From Laguncularia racemosa (taxonomy: Eukaryota; Streptophyta; Magnoliopsida; Myrtales; Combretaceae), in the NCBI GenBank assembly GCA_037954665.1, contig JBBMOL010000066.1, forward strand, positions 3,991,075-4,055,074: a DNA stretch of 64,000 nucleotides. Direction: 5' to 3'. Of the stretch, positions 1-12,028 are shown piece after piece. The position numbers and the translations under genes were made by a program. Each line of letters starts with the position of its first letter. Position 1 is the stretch's first letter. The notes below the pieces were generated by a model. The model did no database searches and was not told where the DNA came from. It worked only from the letters and a program-made list of their open reading frames with translations.

Positions 1-560
1 AAAGACTATAAAAAAATAAAGAAAATAAGTGGAGTAGTAATTTTTTTTAGGTCGAGGTAGAGAGAAGAACAATTTCGTAATATTAAAAACTTTGAGAAAT
101 GTATGATGAAAATTCAAACATTTTGACGCATAAATATTATTTTCATAATTTGTGATAATAATACATATTAAAAATAAAACAATTGGAAAGAATAATATTA
201 TGCAAAGAAAAGAAGATAACGAACATAACAAATTGAATTTTATAAAATATGTTACTAAATAAATTTAGGATGTAATTGAAAAATATCCGAATATAGATAT
301 ATAATTGGATAAATAAAATAATAATAATCGTAAGTCCTAAGTTTAGTTCAGGTAAATTAAATTAAATGAATAAATTCTTTGAAACATAAATTTCAAACAA
401 TATTGGGTTAAATAATGAAATTAATTTAAATTATAGATTTAGGAATTTTAAATGAAAATTTAGATTAAATATTTATGTTCGGAATAATCAAATTAACCTA
501 GACGCAAGCTTTCGTAATAAAATGCTAAAAATATTAAATTTAAAGATATTTTTGAATGTG
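1..560. other. AT-rich non-coding stretch, no gene seen
   Basis: Strongly AT-rich sequence without any open frame of note or recognisable RNA gene. Runs such as the repeated 'ataat' near 586-598 are simple. It may be the beginning of a long LTR that ends at 4453, because style and composition change little, but no TG...CA start or target duplication was found to prove this. Confidence 0.5.
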
Positions 561-639
561 AGCAGAATATTAAAATAAGGACATAATATAATATAATATA
601 CACAACTGTAAAAAAAAAAAAGGTTCACATCTGCGTTTT

Positions 640-1075
640 GTCAAGCTCTTCTCCTACAATAAATAGCAGCAACAGGCGGCAACTACAGCACAGCAGCTTC
701 TCAACCATCCCATTCTACCCCCTTTCCCTCTTTCCTTCTCTCCTTCTTCTTCTTCTTCTCTCGGATCGTGTCTCCCCTACCTTTCCCTACCTTGTGTTCC
801 TTTCCTTCCTTCTTCTTCCCTCTCATCTTTCCCTAGATCTCCCTTCCTTCCCTTCGAATCATGCTTGTCGAGTTGGAAGAAGGAGCCATGTGTAGAGGTT
901 GGGATGCCGGCATGCACGATCACATGCTTCCAATGGCGACAACAACTACGGTGACAACAACGATGGTGGTAGCCACACAACGACGGCGGCCACGACGACA
1001 ACCACAGTGGCAACAACAACTGTGATAGCAACCACGATGGCAGCAACACCCTACAAGCAACATCTAAGAAGAAAT
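640..1075. repeat. Pyrimidine-rich tract followed by ACA/CAA-rich low-complexity DNA
   Basis: From about 700 to 860 the plus strand is almost pure pyrimidine (repeated ttctt, ccttcc). From about 930 to 1040 it is made of imperfect acaaca/acgacg trinucleotides. The open frames here encode only Ser/Leu/Pro or Thr runs and match no family I recognise. Such a pyrimidine-rich stretch is common in transcribed leaders of plant LTRs, but that reading is inference only. Confidence 0.5.
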
Positions 1076-1204
1076 CTATAAGTGGCCATTGCTATGTTTA
1101 TTCCTTTGCTTTGATGTGGGCATGAAGATGATATGTGCATAGGGAGTAGTATTCTAAAGAGAGAGAGAGAAGTGTTTGGTGCTTGTGAGGTGTGTATGTG
1201 TGTG

Positions 1205-1400
1205 CGAAGGAGGAGGAAGACAACAATAACCCAACAACAATAGCAACAACAACCCAACAGCAGCAGCAACAACAACCCAACAGCAGCAGTAACAACAACC
1301 TAACAACGGTAACATCACCAACCTAACAACCATAGCAACGATGACAACAACCACAGTAGCAATGATGATCGCAATGTCTATAGCAGCAGCATAAGAAGGG
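1205..1400. repeat. (CAA/CAG)n trinucleotide microsatellite
   Basis: Imperfect array of caa and cag units, with repeated 'caacaacccaacagcagcag' blocks of about 27 bases around 1230-1300. The minus strand gives Leu/Cys/Val-rich frames through it; these are repeat translation rather than genes. Confidence 0.8.
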
Positions 1401-1454
1401 GGAAAAGGGAAGGAGGAGCCGTGTATGTAGTGTGTGTAACTATGTGCATATGTG

Positions 1455-2065
1455 TATGAGGTGGTGTGTGGTGTGAGCGGTATGTATGTGTGCGCATGGA
1501 TGGTGTATGGTGTGTGCGGTATGTGTGTATGTATATGGATGTTGTGTGGTGTGTGCGAGAATGTGTGTATGCATATGAGGTGGTGTGTGGTGAGTGTCGG
1601 TATGTATGTATGTGTATAGAGGGTGTGTGGTGTATGCGGTATGTATGTAAGTGTATGGAGGGTGTGTGATGTATGTAGGTATGAGTACATGTGTATGGAA
1701 GGTGTGTGTGGTGTGTGCGGGTATGTGTGTGTGTATGGAAGGTATATGTAGTGTGTGCGGAGTATGTGGGTATGTACGTATTGGTGGTGTGAGGTGTATG
1801 CGGAGCATGTGTGTATGTGTTTGTCGGTGGTGTGAGATGTGTGTAGAGTATGTGTGTATGTATGCATTAGTGGTGTGTGTGTGCATGTGGACTTGAGGAG
1901 AAAAGAGGATTGCAAAGTGTAGTTGTATATGCATGTAAGTAGGTGTATAGTATGATTATGTATATGTATGTGTAAGTGCGTGCGTGGTGTGTATCGAGTG
2001 TGTATGTGTGTGGATAGGAGTATGTTGATATGTGTATGTGATTTGTAAAGGATGGCTAGTGTGTA
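1455..2065. repeat. GT-rich minisatellite, unit about 37-44 bp
   Basis: The plus strand is built of degenerate units of the form gtatgtatgtgtgtatggag followed by ggtgtgtggtgtgtgcg, about a dozen in tandem with variable length. The plus strand is nearly free of C, so the minus strand lacks many stop codons and shows a 253-residue open frame of His/Thr/Tyr/Pro. Alternating TG runs could adopt Z-form DNA. No protein-coding meaning is inferred. Confidence 0.85.
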
Positions 2066-3699
2066 TGTAGTGATGGAAGTGTGAGTGGGGATAGAGACCA
2101 GTAGAGAGGATGGGAAACCTTGCTGGTGGAGATGTCAACAAAGGAGAGAAGAAAGAATAGAAAGGTGAAATCGAAGAGGAAGAGGGAATTGCATGAAGAA
2201 GGTGAGTGTGTTTGTGTGTGAAAGTAAATGGGAAAAAGAGGTGTCACTGATGTGGTAGCGGTGGCTCTAGTAGCTTGATCCAGTGTTTGAGTTGTAAAAA
2301 GAAGCCTTGGAAATGCGATGTGCCGTCAATAAAATGATTGTGAATGTGAGTGTGGAAAAAGGCATTAGAGAGTTTGAGAAGAGATGGGAGTTAATGGGAA
2401 ATTGAAAATCCAATGGAAATTACATAAAGTCGTTGTAGCCAATCCTTTGATACTATGTTTGGTGAAGAGACCACACGTTAGGATCACTTATTGATGATTA
2501 GGACTATGATGACCATAAATAGGTGAGTGAGAAACTTAATGATATGTTACAATGTTGTGTTGTGTGTTGATATGTTATGTATGTGAATTCATTTGCTTTG
2601 TTTGTAGTTACAATTGAATGTGATTTTTGTTAAGTTTGAGTTATATAGTGGGGTTAATTGAGTTTAGGAAAGAAGTTACAAAGAAACTAGTAACTAGGTA
2701 AATTACAGATAAATATGAGTGTATTGATGTAGAAATTAGAATGGGCTAGGGTAAATAGCACTTCACACTATCTTGCTAGTGCTATTACTACAGGTCTAAT
2801 ATCATGATTTGAAATTATTTTCTTCAAACTAAATCAAAATATGTAAACCTAACTTTTTCCTCTATAGTTACTGAGTAGGTATGTATAGCTGGAATAGAAT
2901 ATATAAATATCATTATGTATACATATCAGAGTTTACTTTTGATTATGAAAATATGCTTAAGCCAATTATTTTCTTATTATATCTATATAATACACTCATG
3001 CAAATAACTATACAAATCATGAGTGTAACTGTGATTTTGCAACTTAACAATTCTATTTTCTTACCCTCTTAAGTACGTGAGAGAATGTTTAGTAAATGGC
3101 TCTATTAAGCTATGTTCAACTATAATAATATGTGTAGTATTAGTATTTACATAGGATTGAGGACTTAGAGGGATGTACATGTGATTACATGTTGACCCTA
3201 TGAATGAGTGTACAACTGAGCACTTGAGAGGTGCAATGACACAAAGGTTTCACGAATGATAATCGCAAATCAATCCCAAGTGGTTGATTTGACGTTTAAG
3301 ACAAATGGCATAGAGGTGTTAAGTTAACTATAACCCGATGTATAGCTAGATTGCTCCCATCTGCTTGGTCTAGGTTCTATGATGTGAAATGTATGATCTT
3401 GTTTGTTATAGTACGTGTGAAAAATGAGATGTAGTGGATTGTTATGGGACTTCAGTGGGTCCTTATGAACTGTTCTTGGTAGCTTACTTCATTACCTTGA
3501 GTGGGAATTGGTTGCGACTATATATGTTGTTTGGTCACTTAGAATCAATTAATTAAAGAAGTGGACTCCATTAAAACTTAACATACATTCACAAGACATT
3601 GCATGAGATTGAAGGCCATCACTGCTACAAGACGGGCCAAAAGTGATTAGAAGATTGTTGTTCCGCCAAGTGTGAACTAAGTGATTAAAGGATTGTTGT
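2066..3699. other. No gene seen; possible body of a long LTR
   Basis: Non-coding DNA with no frame over about 65 residues, apart from a 2881-3072 frame without family features. It leads without a visible boundary into the LTR-like block ending at 4453, and may be part of the same long terminal repeat. I could not find the LTR start. Confidence 0.4.
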
Positions 3700-4453
3700 A
3701 CCTTGACGAGTCCGAGTCTGGCTTGTCTCTCGAGAGTGCAATTGCTCGGTGTATTGAGGCACCTAAGCCTAAAACATTAAAGCTAAGACACAATATAAAT
3801 AAGTGATAAGAGTAATGAAGATATGAGTAAGACCCGAGCACTAATGGTGGCTTCGGAATCCTTAACCCAATGTCAAAGGGGGTGTAAACCCTAGACTTCA
3901 CTTCGGTTACTAAAAGACTATGTCAGATGCTACATAGATATGATTGTTCATGCATGGCATATGATTTGATAACTTGATTTGAAATTTCTTGTGTGTATGT
4001 AGCATTAAAAGTATTACCATCCTATTCACTGAGTCATAGTGTGCTTACCCCTCTATAGACCCTTTTTGCAGGCAGCGATTATGAAATCTTAGGATGGGAT
4101 AAGATGTAAAGTGTCAAGAGTTTTTGAACGACCAGAATGATAAAGTAAGAATTGTGAAGGATATATTATTTAGATGAAATGTTAGGACCCTTATGTAAAT
4201 AAAGTTGAATTTGTGAAACTTAGTATTTATCCTATTTTACTGGTTGGTAGGGGATACCGATTCTTTGCGATTATAGTTGATCATGGGATATGAGATTCAT
4301 ATTTATATTTTATTATCTAATTATATGTACTATGATTAGTCATAAATGTAATTATTTACTTAGAGTCTTACGATTTTTGGCTTGTAAGACGATTATCATG
4401 TAACGGGTGCACAAGTACTATGATGATTTTAGACTCCCTTTTGGGGCGTGTTA
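3700..4453 (+). repeat. LTR-like block, family G copy 1 (solo LTR or LTR end)
   Basis: This block is homologous by eye to 24723-25489: both have the phrase on actively listed 'gcactgatgg/gcactaatgg', then 'cctagacttca', 'gttgttcatg', 'actgagtcatagtgtgct' (or ccacagtgtact), 'atgattagt' and the terminal 'gggcgtgtta'/'gggccgtgaca'. The conserved 3' end with ...CA is typical of plant Ty3/gypsy LTRs. No primer-binding site follows and no coding sequence flanks it, so it is a solo LTR or an isolated LTR end. The 5' limit is uncertain. Confidence 0.65.
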
Positions 4454-6650
4454 AGGGGGTGCTTATGGTTGTGTTTTTTTTTTTTTTCTTTTTTTTTTTT
4501 CAATCTCTCTTCTATCGATAAAAACTAAATCCTTTTAAATCTTAGGAAAAATTTCTAGCAAATGTATTGAGATTTTTTTTTTCTTTTTTTTTTTCTCATG
4601 GATATTCATTCTCTCAAGAATCTAAACCTCTCTTCTCTTTTTCCTTAAATCCTAAGTTTTAAACTGTTGAAGTTAATCAAATTAGGGGTTTAGATTAAAA
4701 CCTAAGTGTAAGTCTATGAACAAGTTGTAATCTTTTGTTAAACACATGTTTTGATGCATAAAAGTTGGTTTTAGTAAAGATATAAGTGTTAGAAAACCTT
4801 AAAAACTCATATATAATTGACTTAGGATAAACCCTAGGTGAAAAACCATAGAAGATTAAATTTGTTTGACCATAGAAAGGAGTCAACCTAGCCTCTAAAA
4901 GAGGCCACAATTGATTAGACTCAAGTAGGTAGTTGAATGGTCTTTGTAGCCAATCAACTCTAAGTTAACCAACTCCTTTTAGTGGTCGATCGTCCTCTTC
5001 CTAGTCTAATGGTCAATCGGTTTTCTAAGTCTTGGATAACCCTATTAATTTACTTTAGCCCTATTATGAGTTGTTTGGTGGTAATAGATGTGTCTAATAG
5101 GCTTTGATCAAAAGTGTAAGTGAGAAGCCTAATTTTAGATTTGATTTATAAGAATTGAGTAAAGTTAAATTTAATCTTTGTATATTGAATTATAGGTGTT
5201 GAGTAGTTTCAAGTTGTTGTTGAGTGGTTGAGTTAGAAAACAAGTAAGTGGCAATTTTTTTGGTTATTTGCATGTAGCAGGGTAGTGAAACTCAACTAAT
5301 AAATATTTGGCTTAATTAAATATTGTGTTGTGTGTGTAGCCATGTAGACATGCATGTGGTAGCCATGGACATATATGTCTTAAAGGAAGTGGGTAGTTTA
5401 GGTGCTCAGATTCCCTATCATGATTAGTAGGTTGTCAATATGACTGGGTCATGAGCAAGATGATTGGTGAGAGTGAATGATATTACAACGGAGTGCTAAT
5501 TAGTGGAAGAGGACGTTGCTTAAATCATTGTACTTAACTTAATCACTAATGTTTTAATGGGAGATAAGTTTAGTATGAGATGATTAGTATATTGAGGCAA
5601 ATGGTGATTGGTTTAACCTTTGCATATTATCAAGTTGAGAGCTGAGAAATTATATTAAGGGTCCATGAGCCAAAATTATAGAGTAATGTAAGGTGGAGTG
5701 AAGTTGAAATTGAGTTACGGTTCAATTGTGTGTGTAAGTGGAATTTGAGAGATTCAGATTTTGATTATAATGATTGTATAAAACTTAATGATGTATATTG
5801 AGTTTATTAATTGTTTGTTGCTTTTACTAATGTACAAGTGTTGCAATTCTAGTGTTTGCACAATAATTATGTACTAAATTTCATGACTCATTCTATTGGA
5901 ATATATTTCAAGTACTAGTGATATTGATGATTTAGAGGGCTAGTTATTATACTTATGACTAAAGGAAAATTGACTCCTTGGACATTCTTGAGTGATTTGA
6001 TAATTAATTTGGTAGTGACTCTATTTCATTCTTAGTTTTATTTTAGTAGTTGTTGAGGATTATTGGATCTTTATATTTTAGTTGAACTATGTAATTTAAG
6101 ATTTTGATGGTATTGCATTTTCCTTTCTTTTAACTATTTAACTTTATTGTTGGTGATTTTGTGCATTGTATTATTGCAATCAATGGTGTTTCAACAAATA
6201 AAATGGCGTATATTGCTACAAAAAATTAAGTATATGTATATGTGAAAAAAATTCTTTGATAGGCATTTCAATAGATATGCTTGAATCATTTATTAATATA
6301 TTTTTTTTCCCTTAAAAAAATGTATTATGAAGTTTTCACCTACTTAGAATCTAAAATTTACTATACCTAACTACCAAGTTTTTTTTTTTTTTTGGGAAAT
6401 TCATGCTCCAATATTTGCAGGTTTGCAACATATCTTAGGAAAGAAAATGGTTACATGCAGGTCTTTTTCCGAAAGGGAGATGAATTACGTTGTTTGAAAA
6501 AATCGAAGTGCATGATTGGTTGAAGATGCTCTTGTAGGGTTCTTGGAACTAAATTTCATTCCATCAATCATCATTCATTGGAAAGTGAAGAGTGAGAGAT
6601 ATGAATGGAAAGTTGAGAGTGGAATCTCACTTGTAACTTCTCCCTTTTCT
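4454..6650. other. No gene seen; AT-rich intergenic DNA
   Basis: Two poly-T/CT runs (about 4475-4505 and 4573-4600, and a T run near 6380) punctuate otherwise featureless DNA. Open frames are short and unlike known proteins. No terminal repeats or coding remnants were recognised. Confidence 0.5.
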
Positions 6651-6654
6651 ATGT

Positions 6655-6830
6655 TGTCGTCAAGGGACGTACAAATAGAGTTAGGAAAGCGGGCTAAAGG
6701 GATCGGCCCGCTTTAATCCACATCGATCCGCGAGTCAGTCCACGATAGCTCGCATATGTTACGGGTTGAAGAAGTTAACCCATCTTGCCTTGTGGGCCAA
6801 CGCGGGCCAACCCGCTCCGTACATAATTTT
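6655..6830. mobile_element. GC-rich hAT-like subterminal fragment
   Basis: An abrupt GC-rich island inside AT-rich DNA. It carries several short inverted and direct copies of CGGGC/GCCCG: 'gcgggctaaagggatcggcc', 'cgcgggccaacccgct', 'gttacgggttg'. Clusters of GGGCC/GGCCC-type motifs near one end are usual in plant hAT transposons and their MITEs. The left end may lie at the 'caagggacgtacaaat' near 6661. No partner end or 8-bp duplication was found, so this is a partial or degenerate copy at best. Confidence 0.35.
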
Positions 6831-7405
6831 TTTTCTTTTACAAAATTAACGTAGTGGTTTAATATTTCAAGTTCAACTTACATCTTTTGAATTTTGATAT
6901 TAAGGCAATACATTTTTGTAAAAAAAAATCTAAAAGAACCTATTTAATTTCAGTTTAAGTGGGAAATTGAAATATTGTTGTTTTGACATATTTATAATTA
7001 TAACCCCAAATTGAATACAAAAAATTAATATGTGAATGAATATGTACTTAAAAGATTGGTATTCATCTTAAATTATTTCAACTTTTTTTTGTTACAAAAT
7101 ATTCAAGTAAATTAATAATTAAAGATATATAACTTTCAAACTAAAAGTAAAATATGCAAAGTCTTTATTTGCAAAATAAAGGTTGCTTTTACAAGGAGGA
7201 CTTGATTTTATACTATTTACACAAAGAAGAACCCAAATTTCTATAGTATGTGTTTAAGGCCTACATTTGTACTATTTATGTAAAGAAAAGATCTGTAATA
7301 GTTAAACATACATTTGAGGATCTATTATTGACTCAATTTAAACTTGAAAGGTTGGATGGTTGTTGAATTTAAAGTTTTGTGCAATTTGAAAACATCAAAT
7401 AATAA
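6831..7405. other. AT-rich DNA, nothing recognised
   Basis: Very AT-rich, no open frame or RNA gene. It forms the left flank of the truncated element A'; the junction lies between about 7400 and 7470, where similarity to the sister copy A stops. Confidence 0.45.
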
Positions 7406-8520
7406 TTAAGCAAATGTAGCAATTATCACAAAGTCTTCTTCACTAAAAATATAGGAAAACAGAGTCAAAAATATAGGTAAAGTCAAAACTAGTGTTGACG
7501 TCAGTTTCTCTTTGAGAACTTGAAAGCTGACTTCACAGTTATCATCCCATTTGTATTTCACACCTTTCTTTGTTAGTCTAGTGAGAGGAGTTGCTATTTT
7601 GGAAAACCCTTCTATAAATCTCCTATAATAGCCTATTTGACCTAGGAAGCTTTTTACCTCTGTAATTGTCTTCGGTCTTTGCCAATCTACTATTGCTCTC
7701 ACCTTTTCTGAGTCTACAAATATACCATCCCTATTAACCACATGACCCAAGAAGACTACTTGTTCTAGCCAAAATTCACATTTACTAAATTTGGCATATA
7801 ACTTCTCATCTTGTAGCCTGCCTAATACCAGTCTCAAGTGCTCTTTGTGCTCCTTAGTACTTTTAGAGTATATCAGGATGCATCTATAAAGATGATTACA
7901 AACTTATCAAGGAAATCTCTGAATACTCTGTTCATTAAATCTATGAATGCCCATATCTAGTCCTGAATGCTATTTTCTGGATGTCCTCTTCTTTGATTCT
8001 AAGTTGAGGATAACTTGATCTCAAGTCTATTTTGGAGAACACCTAAGCTCCTTGCAATTGGTCAAACAGGTCATCTATCTTGGGAAGAGGATATTTATTC
8101 TTTATGGTGACCTTATTTAATTGCTTGTAATCTATATAGAGCCTCATACTTCCATCCTTTTTCTTCACAAACATAACTGGTACATCCTAAGGAGAGACAC
8201 TAGGTCTTATAAAACCATTATCTTGTAACTCCTATAGTTGTTTCCTTAGTTCTTCCAATTCTATTAGGGCCATCCTATAGACCAATTTTGATATGGGTAT
8301 TATACCTTGTACCAAGTTGATGTTGAATTCTATTTCCTATCTTGGGGGTAAACTAGGAAGGTTTTCCGAGAACACATCAAGAAATTACCTCACTATCTAT
8401 ACTTCTTCCATCCTAACTTCTTCACTGGCTTCAACAAATATGGTTGACGGTAAACTTTTTTCCTACGTCTTATAGGTAGGCAATCTAGTGGGTCTCTGCA
8501 CTTCTATTTTATATTTAAAT
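7406..8520 (-). pseudogene. Ty3/gypsy (Tekay-like, A') reverse transcriptase fragment
   Basis: This is the reverse transcriptase of a gypsy polyprotein, which would copy element RNA into DNA in the virus-like particle. The minus strand at 7406-7837 reads the RT thumb/connection with 'LYAKFSKCEFWL', 'VVFLGHVV' and 'SFLGQIGYYRRFIEGF'. Further right come the palm (frames disturbed) and the N-terminal RT near 8290. The catalytic FIDD motif is hit by a one-base deletion near 7880, and a block of about 50 bases present in sister copy A (around 41220-41270) is missing near 7955. RNase H and integrase are absent: the element stops at about 7406. Clearly inactive. Confidence 0.85.
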
Positions 8521-8900
8521 TATTTATCCTCAGGTATATTAAACTGCACCACCATGTTGTGATAATCAATGGTGGCATGATATCTTGATAGCCAGTTGAC
8601 ACCCAAAATAATGTCAAACTCTACATCTCTAATACTAAGAGGTCTATTAGCATCACCTTACCATGCATTTTTATACTCACTCTTCTACATATCCTACCTA
8701 TTCTTCCTCCTACTCCTAAAGGAGTACTAACCGCCTAGCAATCATCTATATTTTCAACATCCAAAGCACATACACAAACAAAGTTTTCAGACACATAGGA
8801 TACAGACGCACTAGTATCGAATAGTATATATGCATTGCAGGAGTATACTGGAAGCATACATGCAATGTTGTCCACATTTGGGAAATCCTAGTACCATTGC
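8521..8900 (-). pseudogene. Ty3/gypsy (A') aspartic protease remnant
   Basis: The minus strand carries retropepsin motifs between RT and gag: a C-terminal stretch with 'VNWLSRYHATID' (about 8575-8620) and an active-site region with 'LFDTSASVSYV' near 8800-8830. The expected triad is DTG; here it reads DTS, a G to A change that would abolish activity. The sister copy A at 43004-43465 keeps DTG. The protease would cleave the Gag-Pol polyprotein. In-frame stops are present. Confidence 0.75.
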
Positions 8901-9905
8901 TGATGAAGGGCAAACACCATGGTAAGAACTCTTTATCTAGGACCTTTTGCTTGTGGTCTACCTCCCTCTCCTCTCACTAGAGGTTTAGCTGCCTATTAAA
9001 CTAGCCCTACTTGGTTTTTTATTTGTCCTTGAGGATAGTTGACTACTTTGTGTTCCCTCTAGTTGCATATATAACAAAAGATTAGGGGAATTGACCTTTC
9101 AGTGCAATGTTTGCTAATATGCCTTGTCTTCCTACACGAGAAACATGGCCCATTTGGCCATCAACACTCTCATAACTCATGGGGTTAGTAACATCTGGGA
9201 CATTTAACATTTGTGTCTATTATAGTGAGTGCCAAAGGCACTTGCTTGATTTAGAGAGGAGGGGCTACAACTTTAGATGTTCTACTTTTGCAGAAAGTGA
9301 TGTCTTTTACCCCTATCTTACCCCATTCCATTAGAGGTAGCTCTTTTTCCCAAGGCTATTGTTGCTCTACGACTCCTCTATTCTTCAGTGATCTTCTTAT
9401 TCTATTTAAGGCACTTTGCTTTGTCTATCATTTCAACATGGGTATTTAGTTGAAAGGCCCCTACTGCAAGTTGTAGGTTCAATTCCAATCCTATTAAGAA
9501 CCTTCTAACTCAAGAACTATCATCATTACATACATTTTTGGGGAGGAATTGGATGAGGCGATTCGGCTCTACCTCATACTCTTCAACCATTCGGTTCCCC
9601 TATTCACAATTGTCATAATCTTTCTCCATTCTGTCTTTAGAGCTGTTAAATTCCTTAGCAACTCTTATAAACCTATCAAAGCTGATGGGTTCATTAGCAT
9701 TCCTGTGCTATAGGACATTAGGTGCTTGGTGTTGTTGTGCTAATAGTCCCACCAGGTGATTCATTGTATGCAATAGTTAAACTATCTCTTTAGCCATCTA
9801 ACCTCTTTTCCTTTGTTATTGTGGGTGTTGAGCTTCCTCCTCATTAGGGTTATCACATCTAGCACCCCTTTCAGCTCTTGATCCGGTGATTTTTCTTGGA
9901 GGCAT
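8901..9905 (-). pseudogene. Ty3/gypsy (A') gag remnant
   Basis: Gag forms the virus-like particle. The start is the minus-strand ATG at 9905, followed by MPPRK, a common gag beginning in plant Tekay-type chromoviruses. Cys-rich zinc-knuckle DNA lies around 9050-9190, and a capsid stretch matching sister copy A ('C-EQG', 'VEEYE' region) lies at about 9550-9630. Compared with A (44130-44400) about 200 bases of capsid sequence are deleted near 9640. Several stops and shifts break the frame. Confidence 0.75.
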
Positions 9906-10335
9906 TCCGTTTAAGAAGAGACAACCAGATCTACTTATGTTAGTATCATTTAGGTCATTTTCGTAGTGTATAAGTATGTACACATATACTATACACAAGG
10001 GGTCTACTCATATATAATGCTTAGCAGTTAAAAGAATACAAGTAAAATAATAATATAAGAAAATAATTACATAATAAGTAAATGTCCCATATTTTACCCA
10101 CTCTCTTCATGTCTCACTATCTTACAAATCCAGTGCTTAATCTTTCTAAAGATCATATCTTAGACTCTATTATTTAGAACTTATGTCTATTGATCATCGC
10201 TTGGTGCTAAAGATCATTACCTAAACTCTTCAAGATCAATAACCTATGCTTTATAGATCAAAACTTAATTCATAAGGATCAAGAACCTATTCTTTATAGA
10301 TTCAAACTTAAGTCTCTAAAGATCATAAACCTAAT
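9906..10335 (-). other. 5' untranslated leader of element A'
   Basis: Lies between the gag start and the primer-binding site of a minus-strand element. It contains repeated 'agatcataa(a)cctaa' phrases (10190-10340), a loose tandem repetition of about 35-45 bases. No coding frame. Sister copy A has a similar leader at 44626-44805, cut off by element E. Confidence 0.6.
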
Positions 10336-10347
10336 GCTCTGATATCA
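10336..10347 (-). other. Primer-binding site (initiator Met tRNA type)
   Basis: The minus strand reads TGATATCAGAGC, one base from the plant consensus TGGTATCAGAGC complementary to the 3' end of initiator methionine tRNA. It lies seven bases inside the 5' LTR end, as expected for minus-strand DNA priming. It fixes the orientation of A' and the inner edge of its LTR. Confidence 0.85.
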
Positions 10348-10354
10348 CTTAAGT

Positions 10355-11528
10355 TGTAACGGCCTGAAACCCAAGCTGCGCTACTGCCCGCCATGTGTCT
10401 TTATCTCATAAGAACACGTTAAAGCTTTAAAAAAACTCTAATACATTTTAACTTGTAACTCTTAGAATAAAAGCATTTCATATATCCCCAAGGTTTCAAA
10501 TAATAACTTAAACCATATCAAACGTCTAACATAGTAGAAGTTTTTAAATACTAAAAATAACAATTCTCAACAAATACTATTTATTACAGTTAAACATCAT
10601 AATCTTCCTAAAACTTAATCTCCACAATAATAATGGTACTCTTTATCTTCCTCTCTTTGTAGTTCACCTAAACCCAAGTCATCCTCTGAGTTCTCACCTC
10701 CTTCAACACTTGTATCTAAAAATAATTCCCTGAAAGGTGAGCGAATGCCCATTACATATAACACAAACACATACGTATGAATAAACATAAATGAGTATCA
10801 CACACATCATGTAGAATTTAAACACATACAATCATTTTTAGTATAATTTAAGTTCATAAGCAAACAACAAGGTACTCATGATCCCCTTAACATACTTAAC
10901 ACATTAGAGCATGTCTTGGTTATGGAAACTGCCACTACAGGCCCTACACCCATGATCCTTTAATCCTTAAACTTGGTGATGGGAACTACCACTATGGGCC
11001 CCACACCCATGTCCACTTAAACTTAGTGATAGGAACTGCCACTACGGGCCCTACACCCATGTACACTTAACACACTTAACCACTTAAACTTGGTGATGGG
11101 AACTGCCACTACAGACCCCACACCCATGTACACTTAAACACTTGAACAACATCTAACCTAGATCCTTTCCAAGCACGACTCCACTAGAGATAACATCACA
11201 CAAGGATCATTGGGGTGCTCCCTAGGGATTTGCCACTATAGGCTCCTAGGCCGAGCTAAGCACTTATAGCATATCACTTAAACACTTAAACCAAAATTTT
11301 CACTTAATCAATTTCAAAACCATGTACTAATGTAATCAAACACAGAACAACACACAAGTTACACGTACCTTACATCCTAACCTTAAGCACTTCCCAATCT
11401 TGGACTTAACCTAATGGGAAATCTATATAAATTAACATACTCTTCTTAGTATTCAATCTAAGATCAATATCATTCTTAATCTCCTTAATCCTATTCATTT
11501 AATTTCTCTAAGGCCTTACTAGTAATCT
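10355..11528 (-). repeat. 5' LTR of element A' (incomplete, runs into gap)
   Basis: On the minus strand the LTR ends ...GGCCGTTACA next to the primer site. It is homologous by eye to the 3' LTR of A (26862-29053): shared phrases include 'ctctaatac', the gggaactgccactac tandem units, 'cctaggccgagctaag' and 'ggtgagcgaatgcc'. The start of the LTR (expected to resemble 28100-29053) is lost in the run of Ns from 11529. Confidence 0.85.
10916..11132. repeat. Tandem repeat inside A' LTR, about 4 units of 50-70 bp
   Basis: Each unit contains a variant of 'gggaactgccactacgggcc' followed by 'acacccatg' and 'cacttaaac'. The same array, with about three units, is at 27558-27722 in the LTR of A, so it is a family trait and not a local duplication. 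Confidence 0.85.
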
Positions 11529-12028
11529 NNNNNNNNNNNNNNNNNNNNNNNNNNNNNNNNNNNNNNNNNNNNNNNNNNNNNNNNNNNNNNNNNNNNNNNN
11601 NNNNNNNNNNNNNNNNNNNNNNNNNNNNNNNNNNNNNNNNNNNNNNNNNNNNNNNNNNNNNNNNNNNNNNNNNNNNNNNNNNNNNNNNNNNNNNNNNNNN
11701 NNNNNNNNNNNNNNNNNNNNNNNNNNNNNNNNNNNNNNNNNNNNNNNNNNNNNNNNNNNNNNNNNNNNNNNNNNNNNNNNNNNNNNNNNNNNNNNNNNNN
11801 NNNNNNNNNNNNNNNNNNNNNNNNNNNNNNNNNNNNNNNNNNNNNNNNNNNNNNNNNNNNNNNNNNNNNNNNNNNNNNNNNNNNNNNNNNNNNNNNNNNN
11901 NNNNNNNNNNNNNNNNNNNNNNNNNNNNNNNNNNNNNNNNNNNNNNNNNNNNNNNNNNNNNNNNNNNNNNNNNNNNNNNNNNNNNNNNNNNNNNNNNNNN
12001 NNNNNNNNNNNNNNNNNNNNNNNNNNNN
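11529..12028. other. Assembly gap (500 N)
   Basis: Exactly 500 Ns, which suggests a fixed placeholder of unknown true length. It interrupts the A' LTR; about 0.9 kb of LTR would be expected here by comparison with A. An open frame drawn across it is an artefact. Confidence 0.95.

Noticed and set aside
1154..1915. 253-residue His/Thr/Tyr-rich minus-strand open frame as a gene
   Set aside because: It is the translation of a GT minisatellite whose strand bias removes stop codons; the sequence is pure repeat and has no domain.
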